From an uncultured Legionellales bacterium (GTDB lineage Bacteria; Pseudomonadota; Gammaproteobacteria; UBA1113), in NCBI GenBank assembly GCA_945956945.1, contig CAMFJO010000029.1, forward strand, positions 1-7,627: DNA of 7,627 nucleotides, written 5' to 3'. Below the pieces are notes generated by a model. The model was not told where the DNA came from. It worked only from the letters and a program-made list of their open reading frames with translations, and did not search any database. Position numbers and translations under genes: made by a program. Shown in pieces: positions 1 to 7,627 of this stretch. Positions within the stretch are counted from its first letter, which is position 1. Every line of letters begins with the position of its first letter.

Positions 1-796
1 CACTTATTTTCATAATATTAGAAAAATAAATGGGTAGATACAGAAAAAATGAAAAAATGCTGGATACCGCAGCGGTAAGCAAAAAAGCCTTCATTATTTG
101 CAAACGCGAGCTTTTAAGCAATTTTAAAAATGGTTTTTTATGCAATTGATTCATCTTCCACATTTCTATAAATATGGGGGTTTCAACCAATTTTTTACGA
201 ATATAATAACTGATGATTCCTAAAAAAAATCCGAGAATAAAAGGTATTCTCCAGCCCCAGGCCATCATTTGTTCTTGATTTAAGAGGCTGGTTAACGATA
301 AACCCACTATTCCTCCCAATCCATTGCCAAAATTGATACACATAAAGAGTAAGCCGATGAAAAGACCGCGTCTTTTAGCTGCTACGTGTTCAAAAGTAAA
401 GAGTGCCGCGCCTGGAATTTCACCACCGACTGAAAAACCTTGTACCAGTCTGAGAATAATTAAAGTAACCGGCGCCATGATTCCTATGGATTGATAGTCC
501 GGTAAACATCCAATACATAAAGTGGCTATAGCCATAATAAAAACGGCTAAAGAAAATGCGGATTTTCGGCCAAATTTATCCCCTAAATGCCCAAACACAA
601 TTCCCCCTACGGGTCTGGCCAAATAACCTAATGCAAAAACGGCAAAAGTATTCATAATGCCTATTAAAGGATCGGTGTTATAGAAAAAATGCTGGCTAAT
701 ATAAGGGGCAAATAAGGCATAAATAGCAAAATCATAATACTCCAAAGCGCCGCCTAGAGCTGTCAATCCTACCGTTTTCAATTCTGTTCTAGTCAA
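1..796 (-). CDS. MFS transporter, MHS (ProP/ShiA-like) type, 3' end beyond window
   Basis: This is an inner-membrane secondary transporter of the major facilitator superfamily, probably proton-driven import of a small organic acid, amino acid or betaine; the substrate is unknown. The frame is open from a TAA at 836-838 to the left edge. Counted from a TTG at 794-796 it gives 265 codons, roughly the first six or seven of twelve membrane helices. Visible features are LGGALEYYDF (about 14-23), the MFS loop motif GHLGDKFGRK (69-78) between helices 2 and 3, the MHS-like segment RLVQGFSVGGEIPGA (116-130), AAKRRG (139-144) and MAWGWRIPF (178-186). No in-frame ATG precedes the conserved part. The TTG has only a weak AGGA 11 nt upstream, whereas a strong Shine-Dalgarno/ATG pair at 846-862 is one base out of frame. 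A frameshift or sequencing error in the A runs (828-837) is therefore possible. The family is clear, the true start is not. Confidence 0.85.
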   Translation of the reverse strand, partial: MTRTELKTVGLTALGGALEYYDFAIYALFAPYISQHFFYNTDPLIGIMNTFAVFALGYLARPVGGIVFGHLGDKFGRKSAFSLAVFIMAIATLCIGCLPDYQSIGIMAPVTLIILRLVQGFSVGGEIPGAALFTFEHVAAKRRGLFIGLLFMCINFGNGLGGIVGLSLTSLLNQEQMMAWGWRIPFILGFFLGIISYYIRKKLVETPIFIEMWKMNQLHKKPFLKLLKSSRLQIMKAFLLTAAVSSIFSFFLYLPIYFSNIMKIS

Positions 797-848
797 TGGT
801 GAATTTATCCTGTGCTGTTCATCTGGGTTTTCGTTTTACATAAACCAT
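797..848 (-). other. Out-of-frame ATG leader of the MFS transporter gene
   Basis: An ATG at 846-848 with an excellent ribosome-binding site opens a nine-codon frame, MVYVKRKPR, ending at TGA 819-821. The transporter frame is closed upstream by TAA 836-838, but between that stop and the TTG at 796 it reads NENPDEQHRINSP. Dropping one base from either four-A run on the minus strand (834-837 or 828-831) joins the ATG to the transporter. Repairing the second run gives an N-terminus MVYVKRNPDEQHRINSPL. This is either a remnant of the real start broken by one inserted base, or a short leader peptide upstream of a TTG start. Confidence 0.5.
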
Positions 849-855
849 CAATATG

Positions 856-862
856 CCCTCCT
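856..862 (-). promoter_or_regulatory. Strong Shine-Dalgarno upstream of the MFS gene
   Basis: Read on the minus strand this is AGGAGGG, a near-perfect anti-16S match, separated by 7 nt from the ATG at 846-848. It is the best ribosome-binding site in the window. It points to a start codon that is one base out of frame with the transporter body, which is the main reason to suspect a frame break. Confidence 0.75.
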
Positions 863-905
863 GTATATTCAGGGACACGTTAAATCTACAGGGGAGAATT
901 TATTG

Positions 906-935
906 AGTATACAATATATTAAATAGGTACACCAA
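906..935 (-). promoter_or_regulatory. Possible sigma70 promoter of the MFS gene
   Basis: On the minus strand, TTGGTG (930-935) and TATACT (906-911) are separated by 18 nt in an A/T-rich stretch. The -10 matches consensus at 5 of 6 positions, the -35 at only 3 of 6. Transcription would start near 899 and give a leader of about 50 nt before the ATG at 848. It sits in the 149-nt gap between the racemase and the transporter. Such a match could occur by chance in A/T-rich DNA. Confidence 0.3.
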
Positions 936-997
936 TGATATGTTGTCACTCTTCACTCCTCTATTTATATAGCAATGGCTATCACCAAGTGGATAAT

Positions 998-1696
998 TTA
1001 TGCCAAGCCATAATCCACTGCCGCACGTGCCAATAAACGTGTCGTGTCGACAATCGGTGTTTTAAGTGATGCGCCTAAAGCATGGGGGATAGAATTATTG
1101 GTAAAAACACAAGGCAATTCTGTGCACCCCAAAATCACAGCGTCTACATTCAGTGAATCGATTTTTTGAGCAAGGCTGTCGCTCATGGCAAGCGTATTTT
1201 GGTTGGCAATGATGCTATAAATCAAAGTATCCACTTCATTTCTGAATGCGTTTTCTGGAATAATGGGCGTAATCCCTTTTTCTTCTAAAGGCTTCGCATA
1301 CAAACCGCCTTGCATCGTTTGCAAAGTTCCTAAGACTAAAACACGTTTATAGTGGTGTGTAATGCAAGTCTGAACAGTGACATTGACAATGCTTAGTATG
1401 GGTAATGGCGAATCTTGTTGTATTTGTTCAAAAGCATAATGCGGCGTGTTGGAGGGGATAATGATAAGATCAGCGAGATGGCTCAAACGTTTAATACGGT
1501 TAATAATAAGATCGCTCATGGCTTGCCAGTTAGAACGGGCAACCAACTCTTTATAATAAGAAAAACTAAGCGTATCGACTATAAAGGGTGGGTGGGTGAA
1601 GCCATCGCGCGATTGCTGCATGCCATATCGCGCGATTTCTTCCTGGCAAATCACACTCCCGGGAACGGTGATGGTGATAATGCCAATGGTTTTCAT
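998..1696 (-). CDS. Aspartate/glutamate racemase family protein
   Basis: A 232-residue cytoplasmic protein of the Asp/Glu/hydantoin racemase superfamily, enzymes that invert the alpha carbon of an amino acid without a cofactor by using two acid/base residues, usually cysteines, one in each half. The second site is intact: LGCTELP with Cys191 (189-195). The first site reads IIPSNTPH (79-86) with Ser82, where typical aspartate racemases have PCNTAH-like cysteine. Some family members are known to work with a hydroxyl residue in one site, so activity is possible but specificity is uncertain. MKTIGII at the N-terminus is the usual first strand of the fold. The ATG lies 5 nt after the parC stop, and a CAGGGA about 9 nt upstream overlaps the parC end, so it is almost certainly cotranscribed and may be translationally coupled. 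It could make a D-amino acid for the cell wall, or act on another small substrate. Confidence 0.85.
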   Translation of the reverse strand: MKTIGIITITVPGSVICQEEIARYGMQQSRDGFTHPPFIVDTLSFSYYKELVARSNWQAMSDLIINRIKRLSHLADLIIIPSNTPHYAFEQIQQDSPLPILSIVNVTVQTCITHHYKRVLVLGTLQTMQGGLYAKPLEEKGITPIIPENAFRNEVDTLIYSIIANQNTLAMSDSLAQKIDSLNVDAVILGCTELPCVFTNNSIPHALGASLKTPIVDTTRLLARAAVDYGLA

Positions 1697-1701
1697 CCTG
1701 G

Positions 1702-3951
1702 TTATTCCCTGACAAGTTCTATACGATCCACCTTTTGAAAACCGCGTGGCAATTTACTGCCGCGTTTGGCACGTTCACTGACATAATGTTTTAAATCAGC
1801 CATTTTAAGCACGATATGGCGTTTACCAGAATAAATTTTCAAACTGTCTTTAGCGCCCAATATGAGGGTGTCGATGACTTTTTCTTCACCTTTAATAAAG
1901 CGGCTCTTCGGAATGTTGATCATTTTATTGCCTTTACCTTTCGGTAGTTGTGGCAAGGTATTAACTGGGAACATCAATAGATAACCTTCTAAAGTCACAA
2001 CGACGATGTAATCTTTTTGAATATCGGTAATTAATCGCGGTGCTAGTGCTTCACTGTGTTCCGGTACTTTTAGCAAGGCTTTACCGGCACGATTTTTAGT
2101 GTACAATTCTGCTAAGGTGGTGACAAAACCATAGCCTGCGCTTGATGCAATTAAGCAAGGTGCATCGCTGTTACCCATTAGCAAACCGACGAAGTTTGCG
2201 CCACTTGGGGCATTTAATTTTCCAGTTAATGGTTCACCCTGTCCGCGTGCAGAGGGCAGCGTATGTGCGGCCAAAGCATAAGAACGTCCCGTAGAATCGA
2301 GGAATAAGACATTTTCAGTGCTTCGTCCCAAGGCGCTTGCTTTAAAGCTATCACCGGCTTTATAACTTAATCCGCTGACGTCAAATTCATGTCCTTTAGC
2401 TTGGCGGATCCAGCCTTTTTCCGATAAAATGACCGTGACAGGTTCGCTCGCAATCAGTTCTTCCTGCTTCAAGGCCACTGCTTCTTGTCGGGTTACTAAA
2501 GGAGAACGTCGTTTATCACCGTATTTTTCTTTATCCGCCAATAGCTCTTCTTTAATCAAATTATTTAATTTTTTAGGCGAAGCTAGAATTGCTTCGATGC
2601 GTTTTTTCTCAGCCGCTAATTCTTCTTGTTCGCCTTTTATTTTAAATTCTTCTAATTTGGCCAGATGGCGTAATTTTAAATCTAGAATTGCATTCGCTTG
2701 CAGTTCACTTAAACCGAAACGACGCATCAATTCTGTTTTAGGGTCATCGTGCTGGCGAATAATAGCAATGACTTCGTCGATATTTAAATAGGCAATTAAT
2801 AAACCGTCTAAAATATGCAAGCGCGCGATAATGGTTTCCAGTGCATTCTGTAGACGCCGTGTCACCGTGCTGCGCCTGAAACTAAGCCATTCGCTTAAAA
2901 TCATCAAGAGATTTTTAACTTGCGGTTTGCCATCGATGCCGATCATGTTAAAATTAACACGATAATTTTTTTGCAGCTCGGTGGTGGTAAACAGATGATC
3001 CATCAAGGGTTCAATATCAATGCGGTTGGAGCGAGGTTCTATTACCAAACGGATTGGGTTTTCATGATCGGATTCATCGCGCAGATCCGCTATCATAGGT
3101 AATTTTTTTTGCCGCATTTGATCGGCAATTTGTTCCAACACCTTAGCGCCGGATACCTGATGGGGTAGAGCCGTAATGACGATGTCACCGCGTTCGACAC
3201 TGTAAACGGCACGCATTTTTATCGAACCATTGCCGCTTTGGTATAAATCTAAAATATCTTGAGGCGGTGTAATAATTTCGGCTTCGGTAGGATAATCCGG
3301 TGCCTTAACAAATTGACACAAATCGGCAACGGTTGCTTTAGGATTATCGAGTAAATGCACACAGGCATCCACGACTTCATTTAAATTGTGCGAAGCAATA
3401 TCGGTCGCCATACCCACAGCAATGCCCATGCCGCCATTCAACAAGATATTAGGCAGACGTGCGGGTAAAAAGCGGGGTTCTTCGAGCGTGCCGTCAAAAT
3501 TCGGCGCCCAATCGACAGTGGCCTCACTCAATTCTTCTAATAAGGCATTGGCATACGGCGATAACCGTGATTCGGTGTAACGCATGGCGGCAAAGGATTT
3601 AGGATCGTCAGGCGATCCCCAATTGCCTTGACCATCGACTAAAGGATAGCGATAAGAGAAAGGTTGGGCCATCAGTACCATGGCTTCATAACAAGCACTA
3701 TCGCCATGAGGGTGGAATTTGCCCAACACATCACCGACAGTACGCGCTGATTTTTTGTATTTTGCCGTATTCTTTAAACCCAATTCGGACATGGCATAGA
3801 CAATGCGTCTTTGCACGGGTTTTAAGCCATCGCTTACATGCGGCAGCGCTCTGTCCATGATGACGTACATGGAATAATCCAGATAGGCTTGCTCGGTAAA
3901 AACTTTTAAAGGCTTTTGTTCTATGCCTTCATAATCGACTGTATCTGACAT
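1702..3951 (-). CDS. parC: DNA topoisomerase IV subunit A
   Basis: The DNA breakage and rejoining subunit of topoisomerase IV, which with ParE forms an A2B2 enzyme that unlinks daughter chromosomes and relaxes supercoils. It has 749 residues, against 752 in E. coli, and aligns along its whole length. The winged-helix/breakage region carries [16 protein letters not shown] (44-59), [10 protein letters not shown] (80-89) and the catalytic tyrosine Tyr125 in [19 protein letters not shown] and RDESDHENP (291-299) segments mark the tower, and [10 protein letters not shown] (390-399) with [11 protein letters not shown] (425-435) the coiled-coil region. The C-terminal beta-pinwheel starts near residue 500 and includes [13 protein letters not shown] (567-579) and [11 protein letters not shown] (671-681). 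The residues matching E. coli Ser80 and Glu84 are Ser85 and Glu89, the unmutated quinolone-site state. A GGGAG Shine-Dalgarno lies about 10 nt before the ATG. The start is 43 nt after parE, so the two subunits are cotranscribed. Confidence 0.98.
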   Translation of the reverse strand: MSDTVDYEGIEQKPLKVFTEQAYLDYSMYVIMDRALPHVSDGLKPVQRRIVYAMSELGLKNTAKYKKSARTVGDVLGKFHPHGDSACYEAMVLMAQPFSYRYPLVDGQGNWGSPDDPKSFAAMRYTESRLSPYANALLEELSEATVDWAPNFDGTLEEPRFLPARLPNILLNGGMGIAVGMATDIASHNLNEVVDACVHLLDNPKATVADLCQFVKAPDYPTEAEIITPPQDILDLYQSGNGSIKMRAVYSVERGDIVITALPHQVSGAKVLEQIADQMRQKKLPMIADLRDESDHENPIRLVIEPRSNRIDIEPLMDHLFTTTELQKNYRVNFNMIGIDGKPQVKNLLMILSEWLSFRRSTVTRRLQNALETIIARLHILDGLLIAYLNIDEVIAIIRQHDDPKTELMRRFGLSELQANAILDLKLRHLAKLEEFKIKGEQEELAAEKKRIEAILASPKKLNNLIKEELLADKEKYGDKRRSPLVTRQEAVALKQEELIASEPVTVILSEKGWIRQAKGHEFDVSGLSYKAGDSFKASALGRSTENVLFLDSTGRSYALAAHTLPSARGQGEPLTGKLNAPSGANFVGLLMGNSDAPCLIASSAGYGFVTTLAELYTKNRAGKALLKVPEHSEALAPRLITDIQKDYIVVVTLEGYLLMFPVNTLPQLPKGKGNKMINIPKSRFIKGEEKVIDTLILGAKDSLKIYSGKRHIVLKMADLKHYVSERAKRGSKLPRGFQKVDRIELVRE

Positions 3952-3994
3952 TTATAATTATTCTCCCAATCCACAAGTACAATAATGTGACATT

Positions 3995-5905
<1,911 letters not shown>

Positions 5906-6517
5906 CTATAATTGTTGATGATGTAATTGTAACCACTGCAGTGCTATTAAAGTCAATGCATTGTTAATGGTGCCCGATTCCAGGGCTTGCCAACAGGCTT
6001 CCAGATTAAGGACTCGGACACGTATGTCTTCATGCTCTTCCTTTAAACCATGGATGCCATCCGCCAAACTGGCGTCTACTATAGCATAAAACAGATGGAA
6101 CTTTTCAGCATTACCACCGGGGCTGACATAATAAGAAACCATGGGGTGAACCGTTTCTACCTGTAAACCGGTTTCTTCTAAAACCTCTTTTTTGGCCACC
6201 GATTCAGGCGATTCTCCCGCGGGAATACCACCGGCAACAATTTCTGTTAACCAGGGGGTGGCGGCATCGTGCAGGGCACCAGTGCGAAACTGTTCCACCA
6301 AGACCACGGCCTTTTGTTTAGGATCGTACAATAAAACACCAACAGCATCTCCTCGCATAAACACTTCGCGGGTAAGGCTGTCACTCCAACCGCCGGCAAA
6401 TAAACGGTGACGTAAACGATATTCTTTGATGCTAAAAAAACCTTTGTATACTACTTTTTCTTGTTCAATCTTAACATCGTGGTGCGTAAAATTAGGTTCA
6501 GGTAAATTTTGCTGCAA
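5906..6517 (-). CDS. nudF: ADP-ribose pyrophosphatase, Nudix family
   Basis: A cytoplasmic Nudix hydrolase that splits ADP-ribose into AMP and ribose 5-phosphate, removing a reactive metabolite. The protein has 203 residues, near the 209 of E. coli NudF. The Nudix box spans 96-118 (G-x5-E-x7-K-E-V-L-E-E-T-G-L): Gly96, Glu102, Glu111, Glu114 and Glu115 are in place, but the usual arginine is Lys110. Downstream, GLKEEHEDIRV (157-167) matches the GLxxExEDIRV loop that supplies a catalytic glutamate in NudF proteins. The N-terminal domain includes YRLRHRLFAGG (33-43) and VVLVEQFRTGAL (71-82), both typical of ADP-ribose pyrophosphatases. It starts with TTG: an in-frame TAG lies a few codons upstream, no earlier ATG is available, and AGAGGA is 8 nt away. 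It leads directly into parE. E. coli also has nudF upstream of parE, but with yqiB, cpdA and yqiA between them. Confidence 0.93.
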   Translation of the reverse strand: MQQNLPEPNFTHHDVKIEQEKVVYKGFFSIKEYRLRHRLFAGGWSDSLTREVFMRGDAVGVLLYDPKQKAVVLVEQFRTGALHDAATPWLTEIVAGGIPAGESPESVAKKEVLEETGLQVETVHPMVSYYVSPGGNAEKFHLFYAIVDASLADGIHGLKEEHEDIRVRVLNLEACWQALESGTINNALTLIALQWLQLHHQQL

Positions 6518-6525
6518 GATAGTTT

Positions 6526-6531
6526 TCCTCT
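6526..6531 (-). promoter_or_regulatory. Shine-Dalgarno that fixes the nudF TTG start
   Basis: Minus-strand AGAGGA lies 8 nt before the TTG at 6515-6517. The nudF frame meets TAG (6527-6529) on the upstream side, within this site, and the first in-frame ATG comes only at residue 54, inside the protein. Together these make the TTG the only plausible initiation codon. Confidence 0.75.
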
Positions 6532-6562
6532 AACAACGATATCGTGTAAATTTCAACAGAGC

Positions 6563-6604
6563 CTAGGGTCTGTTGGCATTGGGTTTGTCGACGCGAAAAA
6601 TGAG
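6563..6604 (+). repeat. Left terminal inverted repeat of the MITE-like element
   Basis: This 42-bp arm starts CTAGGGTCTGTTGGCATTG and ends AAAAATGAG. The reverse complement of 6689-6729 starts CTAGGGTCTGTTGACATTG and ends AAAATGAG. The first 19 positions differ by a single base; the middle is more diverged, with one gap. Confidence 0.85.
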
Positions 6605-6638
6605 GGAATCAAGAGCAAATAGGCTGCCATTCGAGGCG

Positions 6639-6654
6639 AATAGTGGGCACTATT
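6639..6654. repeat. Central hairpin of the MITE-like element
   Basis: AATAGTG-GG-CACTATT is a perfect 7-bp inverted repeat with a 2-base centre (or 6 bp with a GGGC tetraloop). Its axis at 6646/6647 is within one base of the midpoint of the 167-bp element, so it forms the tip of the long hairpin. Confidence 0.8.
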
Positions 6655-6688
6655 TAACGAGAATGGCGGCGTATTTGCGCCGATTCTA

Positions 6689-6729
6689 CTCATTTTGCAG
6701 CCGATTAACTCAATGTCAACAGACCCTAG
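6689..6729 (-). repeat. Right terminal inverted repeat of the MITE-like element
   Basis: The 41-bp partner of the left arm, in opposite orientation. It ends in CAACAGACCCTAG on the plus strand, the exact complement of the left terminus CTAGGGTCTGTTG. It lies 14 bp from the mpg stop codon. Confidence 0.85.
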
Positions 6730-6743
6730 TATAACAGAGAGTC

Positions 6744-7388
6744 TCACCCTAATGTACAGAGGGCTTTAGGGGCTTTAGTGGCTGCGTGTGTATAAGCGGC
6801 ATCGATAAAACGATAGGGTAAATGCTCGTCGCGACCTGTGGGGATCCCTAAACGCGTTGTTTGCACCACCCGCGATGGTCTATACCCTACATCGGCTATG
6901 TAAAAATACTCTTTATCAAAAGTGCGTTGATTCCATTCAGGTACTTTGATATTTAATGCTTTGCACAATAAGGTTTGTCCAGCACACAGTCTATGATCTT
7001 CTCGTTGCCGCAAAGAGTTTTTAACAGGATTTAAATGGTGCATCGTCGCTAAGCTAAGCGGGTCATTCTCATACGGAATTCCAGCCTTAATTAACACGGC
7101 ATTCCCTTCGCCTTGGCAACTGATATTCAGAGAATCGCCACCGCGCGCATAATACATATAAATGGTGCCCGCGGGCATAAATAGCGCTTCGCGTTTGGGT
7201 GTTCGTCCTAGCGAGGCATGACTACCTTTGTCTTGCAAATAATAAGCTTCAGTTTCCACAATCATTGCTGCCAACCACAAGGTTTGATAACGTTTGTAAA
7301 TAACTTTACCAAGCAGTTCTTTAGCCACTATCAAAGGGGCTCGATCGAAAAAATCAGTAGTGAGCATTACGATTTTATTGGGGTTCAT
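6744..7388 (-). CDS. mpg: 3-methyladenine DNA glycosylase, AAG/MPG family
   Basis: A DNA repair enzyme that flips alkylated or deaminated purines (3-methyladenine, hypoxanthine, ethenoadenine) out of the helix and cuts the glycosidic bond, the first step of base-excision repair. At 214 residues it has the usual size of bacterial AAG proteins. DFFDRAPLIVAKELLGK (12-28) is the family N-terminus. IVETEAY (43-49) carries the general base Glu47 and the base-stacking Tyr49, matching human Glu125 and Tyr127. His57 in GSHAS corresponds to human His136. FMPAGTIYMYY (70-80) and LNISCQGEGNAVLIKA (87-102) form the rest of the pocket, and the region near RPSRVVQTTRLGI (170-182) is the C-terminal family motif. 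The ATG at 7386-7388 has no recognisable Shine-Dalgarno and lies 7 nt after a good -10 box. ATG at residue 8 is a possible alternative, but it too lacks one. It is divergent from the gene at 7512, with 123 nt between them. Confidence 0.93.
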   Translation of the reverse strand: MNPNKIVMLTTDFFDRAPLIVAKELLGKVIYKRYQTLWLAAMIVETEAYYLQDKGSHASLGRTPKREALFMPAGTIYMYYARGGDSLNISCQGEGNAVLIKAGIPYENDPLSLATMHHLNPVKNSLRQREDHRLCAGQTLLCKALNIKVPEWNQRTFDKEYFYIADVGYRPSRVVQTTRLGIPTGRDEHLPYRFIDAAYTHAATKAPKALCTLG

Positions 7389-7395
7389 AGGAAAC

Positions 7396-7424
7396 AGTAT
7401 ATAAAATAGAGGGTCTATTTACAA
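7396..7424 (-). promoter_or_regulatory. Probable sigma70 promoter of mpg
   Basis: On the minus strand TTGTAA (7419-7424), a 17-nt spacer and TATACT (7396-7401) form a promoter with the optimal spacing, matching consensus at 4 of 6 and 5 of 6 positions. The -10 box ends 7 nt before the mpg ATG, so transcription would start at or next to the A of the start codon. It may also drive nudF-parE-parC-racemase if RNA polymerase reads through the palindromic element. Confidence 0.5.
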
Positions 7425-7511
7425 TTCAAATGAACTACAAAACAGCTGTCGCCTCTTGCACTTAATGCGCAAACCCCTTACTCTTAGGCCTATAGTAGGA
7501 AAGGACCTTAA

Positions 7512-7627
7512 ATGACCGGATTAGCCCAAAAAATGAACAAAAATCAGGCTAAAGTCAATATGATCAGTCAACAGATCCGCACCAATGGTGTAGAGTCAGA
7601 CGAACTATTGGCTTTATTGGCTGAGAT
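7512..7627 (+). CDS. Probable protein-L-isoaspartate O-methyltransferase-like protein, 5' part only
   Basis: Only 38 full codons are present before the right edge. The segment NMISQQIRTNGVESDELLALLAE (16-38) resembles the N-terminus of proteobacterial Pcm-like methyltransferases, in which N-M-[IV]-x-Q-Q-I-R is followed by a V and then a helix leading into a PRE-type motif. Such enzymes use S-adenosylmethionine to methylate isoaspartyl residues in damaged proteins; the SAM-binding domain would lie beyond the window. The start is supported by AAGGA at 7501-7505, 6 nt before the ATG; the ATG at codon 8 has no such site. A TATAGT at 7491-7496 is too near the Shine-Dalgarno to be its -10 box, and I see no convincing promoter. 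Identity rests on a short motif. Confidence 0.6.
   Translation, partial: MTGLAQKMNKNQAKVNMISQQIRTNGVESDELLALLAE

Larger units (their letters stand above)
6563..6729. mobile_element. 167-bp palindromic MITE-like element
   Basis: A non-coding element between mpg and nudF whose left half is an imperfect reverse complement of its right half. Arms 6563-6645 and 6648-6729 match at roughly three quarters of positions by hand alignment with a few single-base gaps. The outermost part is the best: CTAGGGTCTGTTG is identical on both sides. Further paired blocks are AAAATGAG, GCAAATA, GCYGCCATTC and the centre AATAGTG/CACTATT. The outer CTAG (or just TA) on both sides could be a target duplication, as made by IS5/IS427-type (CTAG/TA) or IS630/mariner-type (TA) transposases. 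There is no transposase, so it would be moved in trans. It begins 14 bp after the mpg stop. Its RNA could fold into one long hairpin between mpg and nudF. Family membership is inferred; the palindrome is plain in the sequence. Confidence 0.8.

Noticed and set aside
969..982. Inverted repeat ATAGC-AATG-GCTAT downstream of the racemase, as a possible terminator.
   Set aside because: The stem is only 5 bp with little G/C and no T tract follows it on the minus strand.
1415..1738. A 107-codon plus-strand open frame opposite the racemase start and the parC end.
   Set aside because: It is antisense to two well-supported genes, has no Shine-Dalgarno and shows no recognisable protein motif.
2429..2791. 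A 120-codon plus-strand open frame opposite the parC coiled-coil region.
   Set aside because: Serine-rich, low-complexity antisense translation of a clear parC reading frame.
6553..6747. A 64-codon minus-strand open frame starting just inside the mpg end and covering the palindromic element.
   Set aside because: It reads straight through both arms of the inverted repeat, resembles no protein family I know, and overlaps the mpg stop. Its openness is a by-product of the palindrome.
7218..7409. A 63-codon plus-strand open frame opposite the mpg N-terminus.
   Set aside because: Antisense to conserved glycosylase residues, with no family resemblance.
7408..7424. GAGGGTCTATTTAC, similar to the terminal repeat of the palindromic element (TAGGGTCTGTTGAC).
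   Set aside because: Resemblance covers only about a dozen bases with mismatches, has no partner repeat nearby, and overlaps the mpg promoter; chance is the simpler explanation.
7491..7496. TATAGT as a plus-strand -10 box for the Pcm-like gene.
   Set aside because: Transcription would start at or after the AAGGA Shine-Dalgarno at 7501-7505, and no -35 lies at a proper distance.

Overview
The window looks like chromosomal DNA from an A/T-rich gammaproteobacterium. ParC and ParE match the Escherichia coli topoisomerase IV subunits closely along their whole length. The overall A/T bias, the MHS-type transporter and the glycosylase variant would fit a Legionellales/Coxiellaceae-like intracellular bacterium. 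That placement is an inference from style and was not tested.

Layout, right to left, because almost everything is on the minus strand. At 7512-7627 the first 38 codons of a plus-strand gene, probably a protein-L-isoaspartate O-methyltransferase-like protein, run off the right edge. It diverges from a 3-methyladenine DNA glycosylase gene (7388-6744, mpg/AAG type), whose best promoter lies so close to its ATG that the mRNA may be leaderless. Next comes a 226-nt gap filled mostly by a 167-bp almost fully palindromic, MITE-like element (6563-6729). Then follow nudF (TTG start, 6517-5906), parE (5896-3995), parC (3951-1702) and an Asp/Glu-type racemase (1696-998), with gaps of only 9, 43 and 5 nt, so these four are very probably one transcript. 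After a 149-nt gap with a possible promoter, a gene for a major-facilitator transporter of the MHS (ProP/ShiA-like) type runs off the left edge. Its good Shine-Dalgarno and ATG are one base out of frame with the body.

Functionally, parE and parC together encode topoisomerase IV, which decatenates sister chromosomes. NudF removes free ADP-ribose, and the glycosylase starts base-excision repair of alkylated purines. The racemase and transporter may handle an amino acid or related small acid, but their substrates cannot be read from the sequence.

Most of the window is ordinary core genome. The points that deserve a second look are the palindromic element, the frame break at the transporter start, the serine in place of the first catalytic cysteine of the racemase, the lysine in the NudF Nudix box, the possibly leaderless glycosylase gene, and parE lacking its own Shine-Dalgarno. 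I saw no CRISPR array, tRNA, rRNA, phage genes or defence system.
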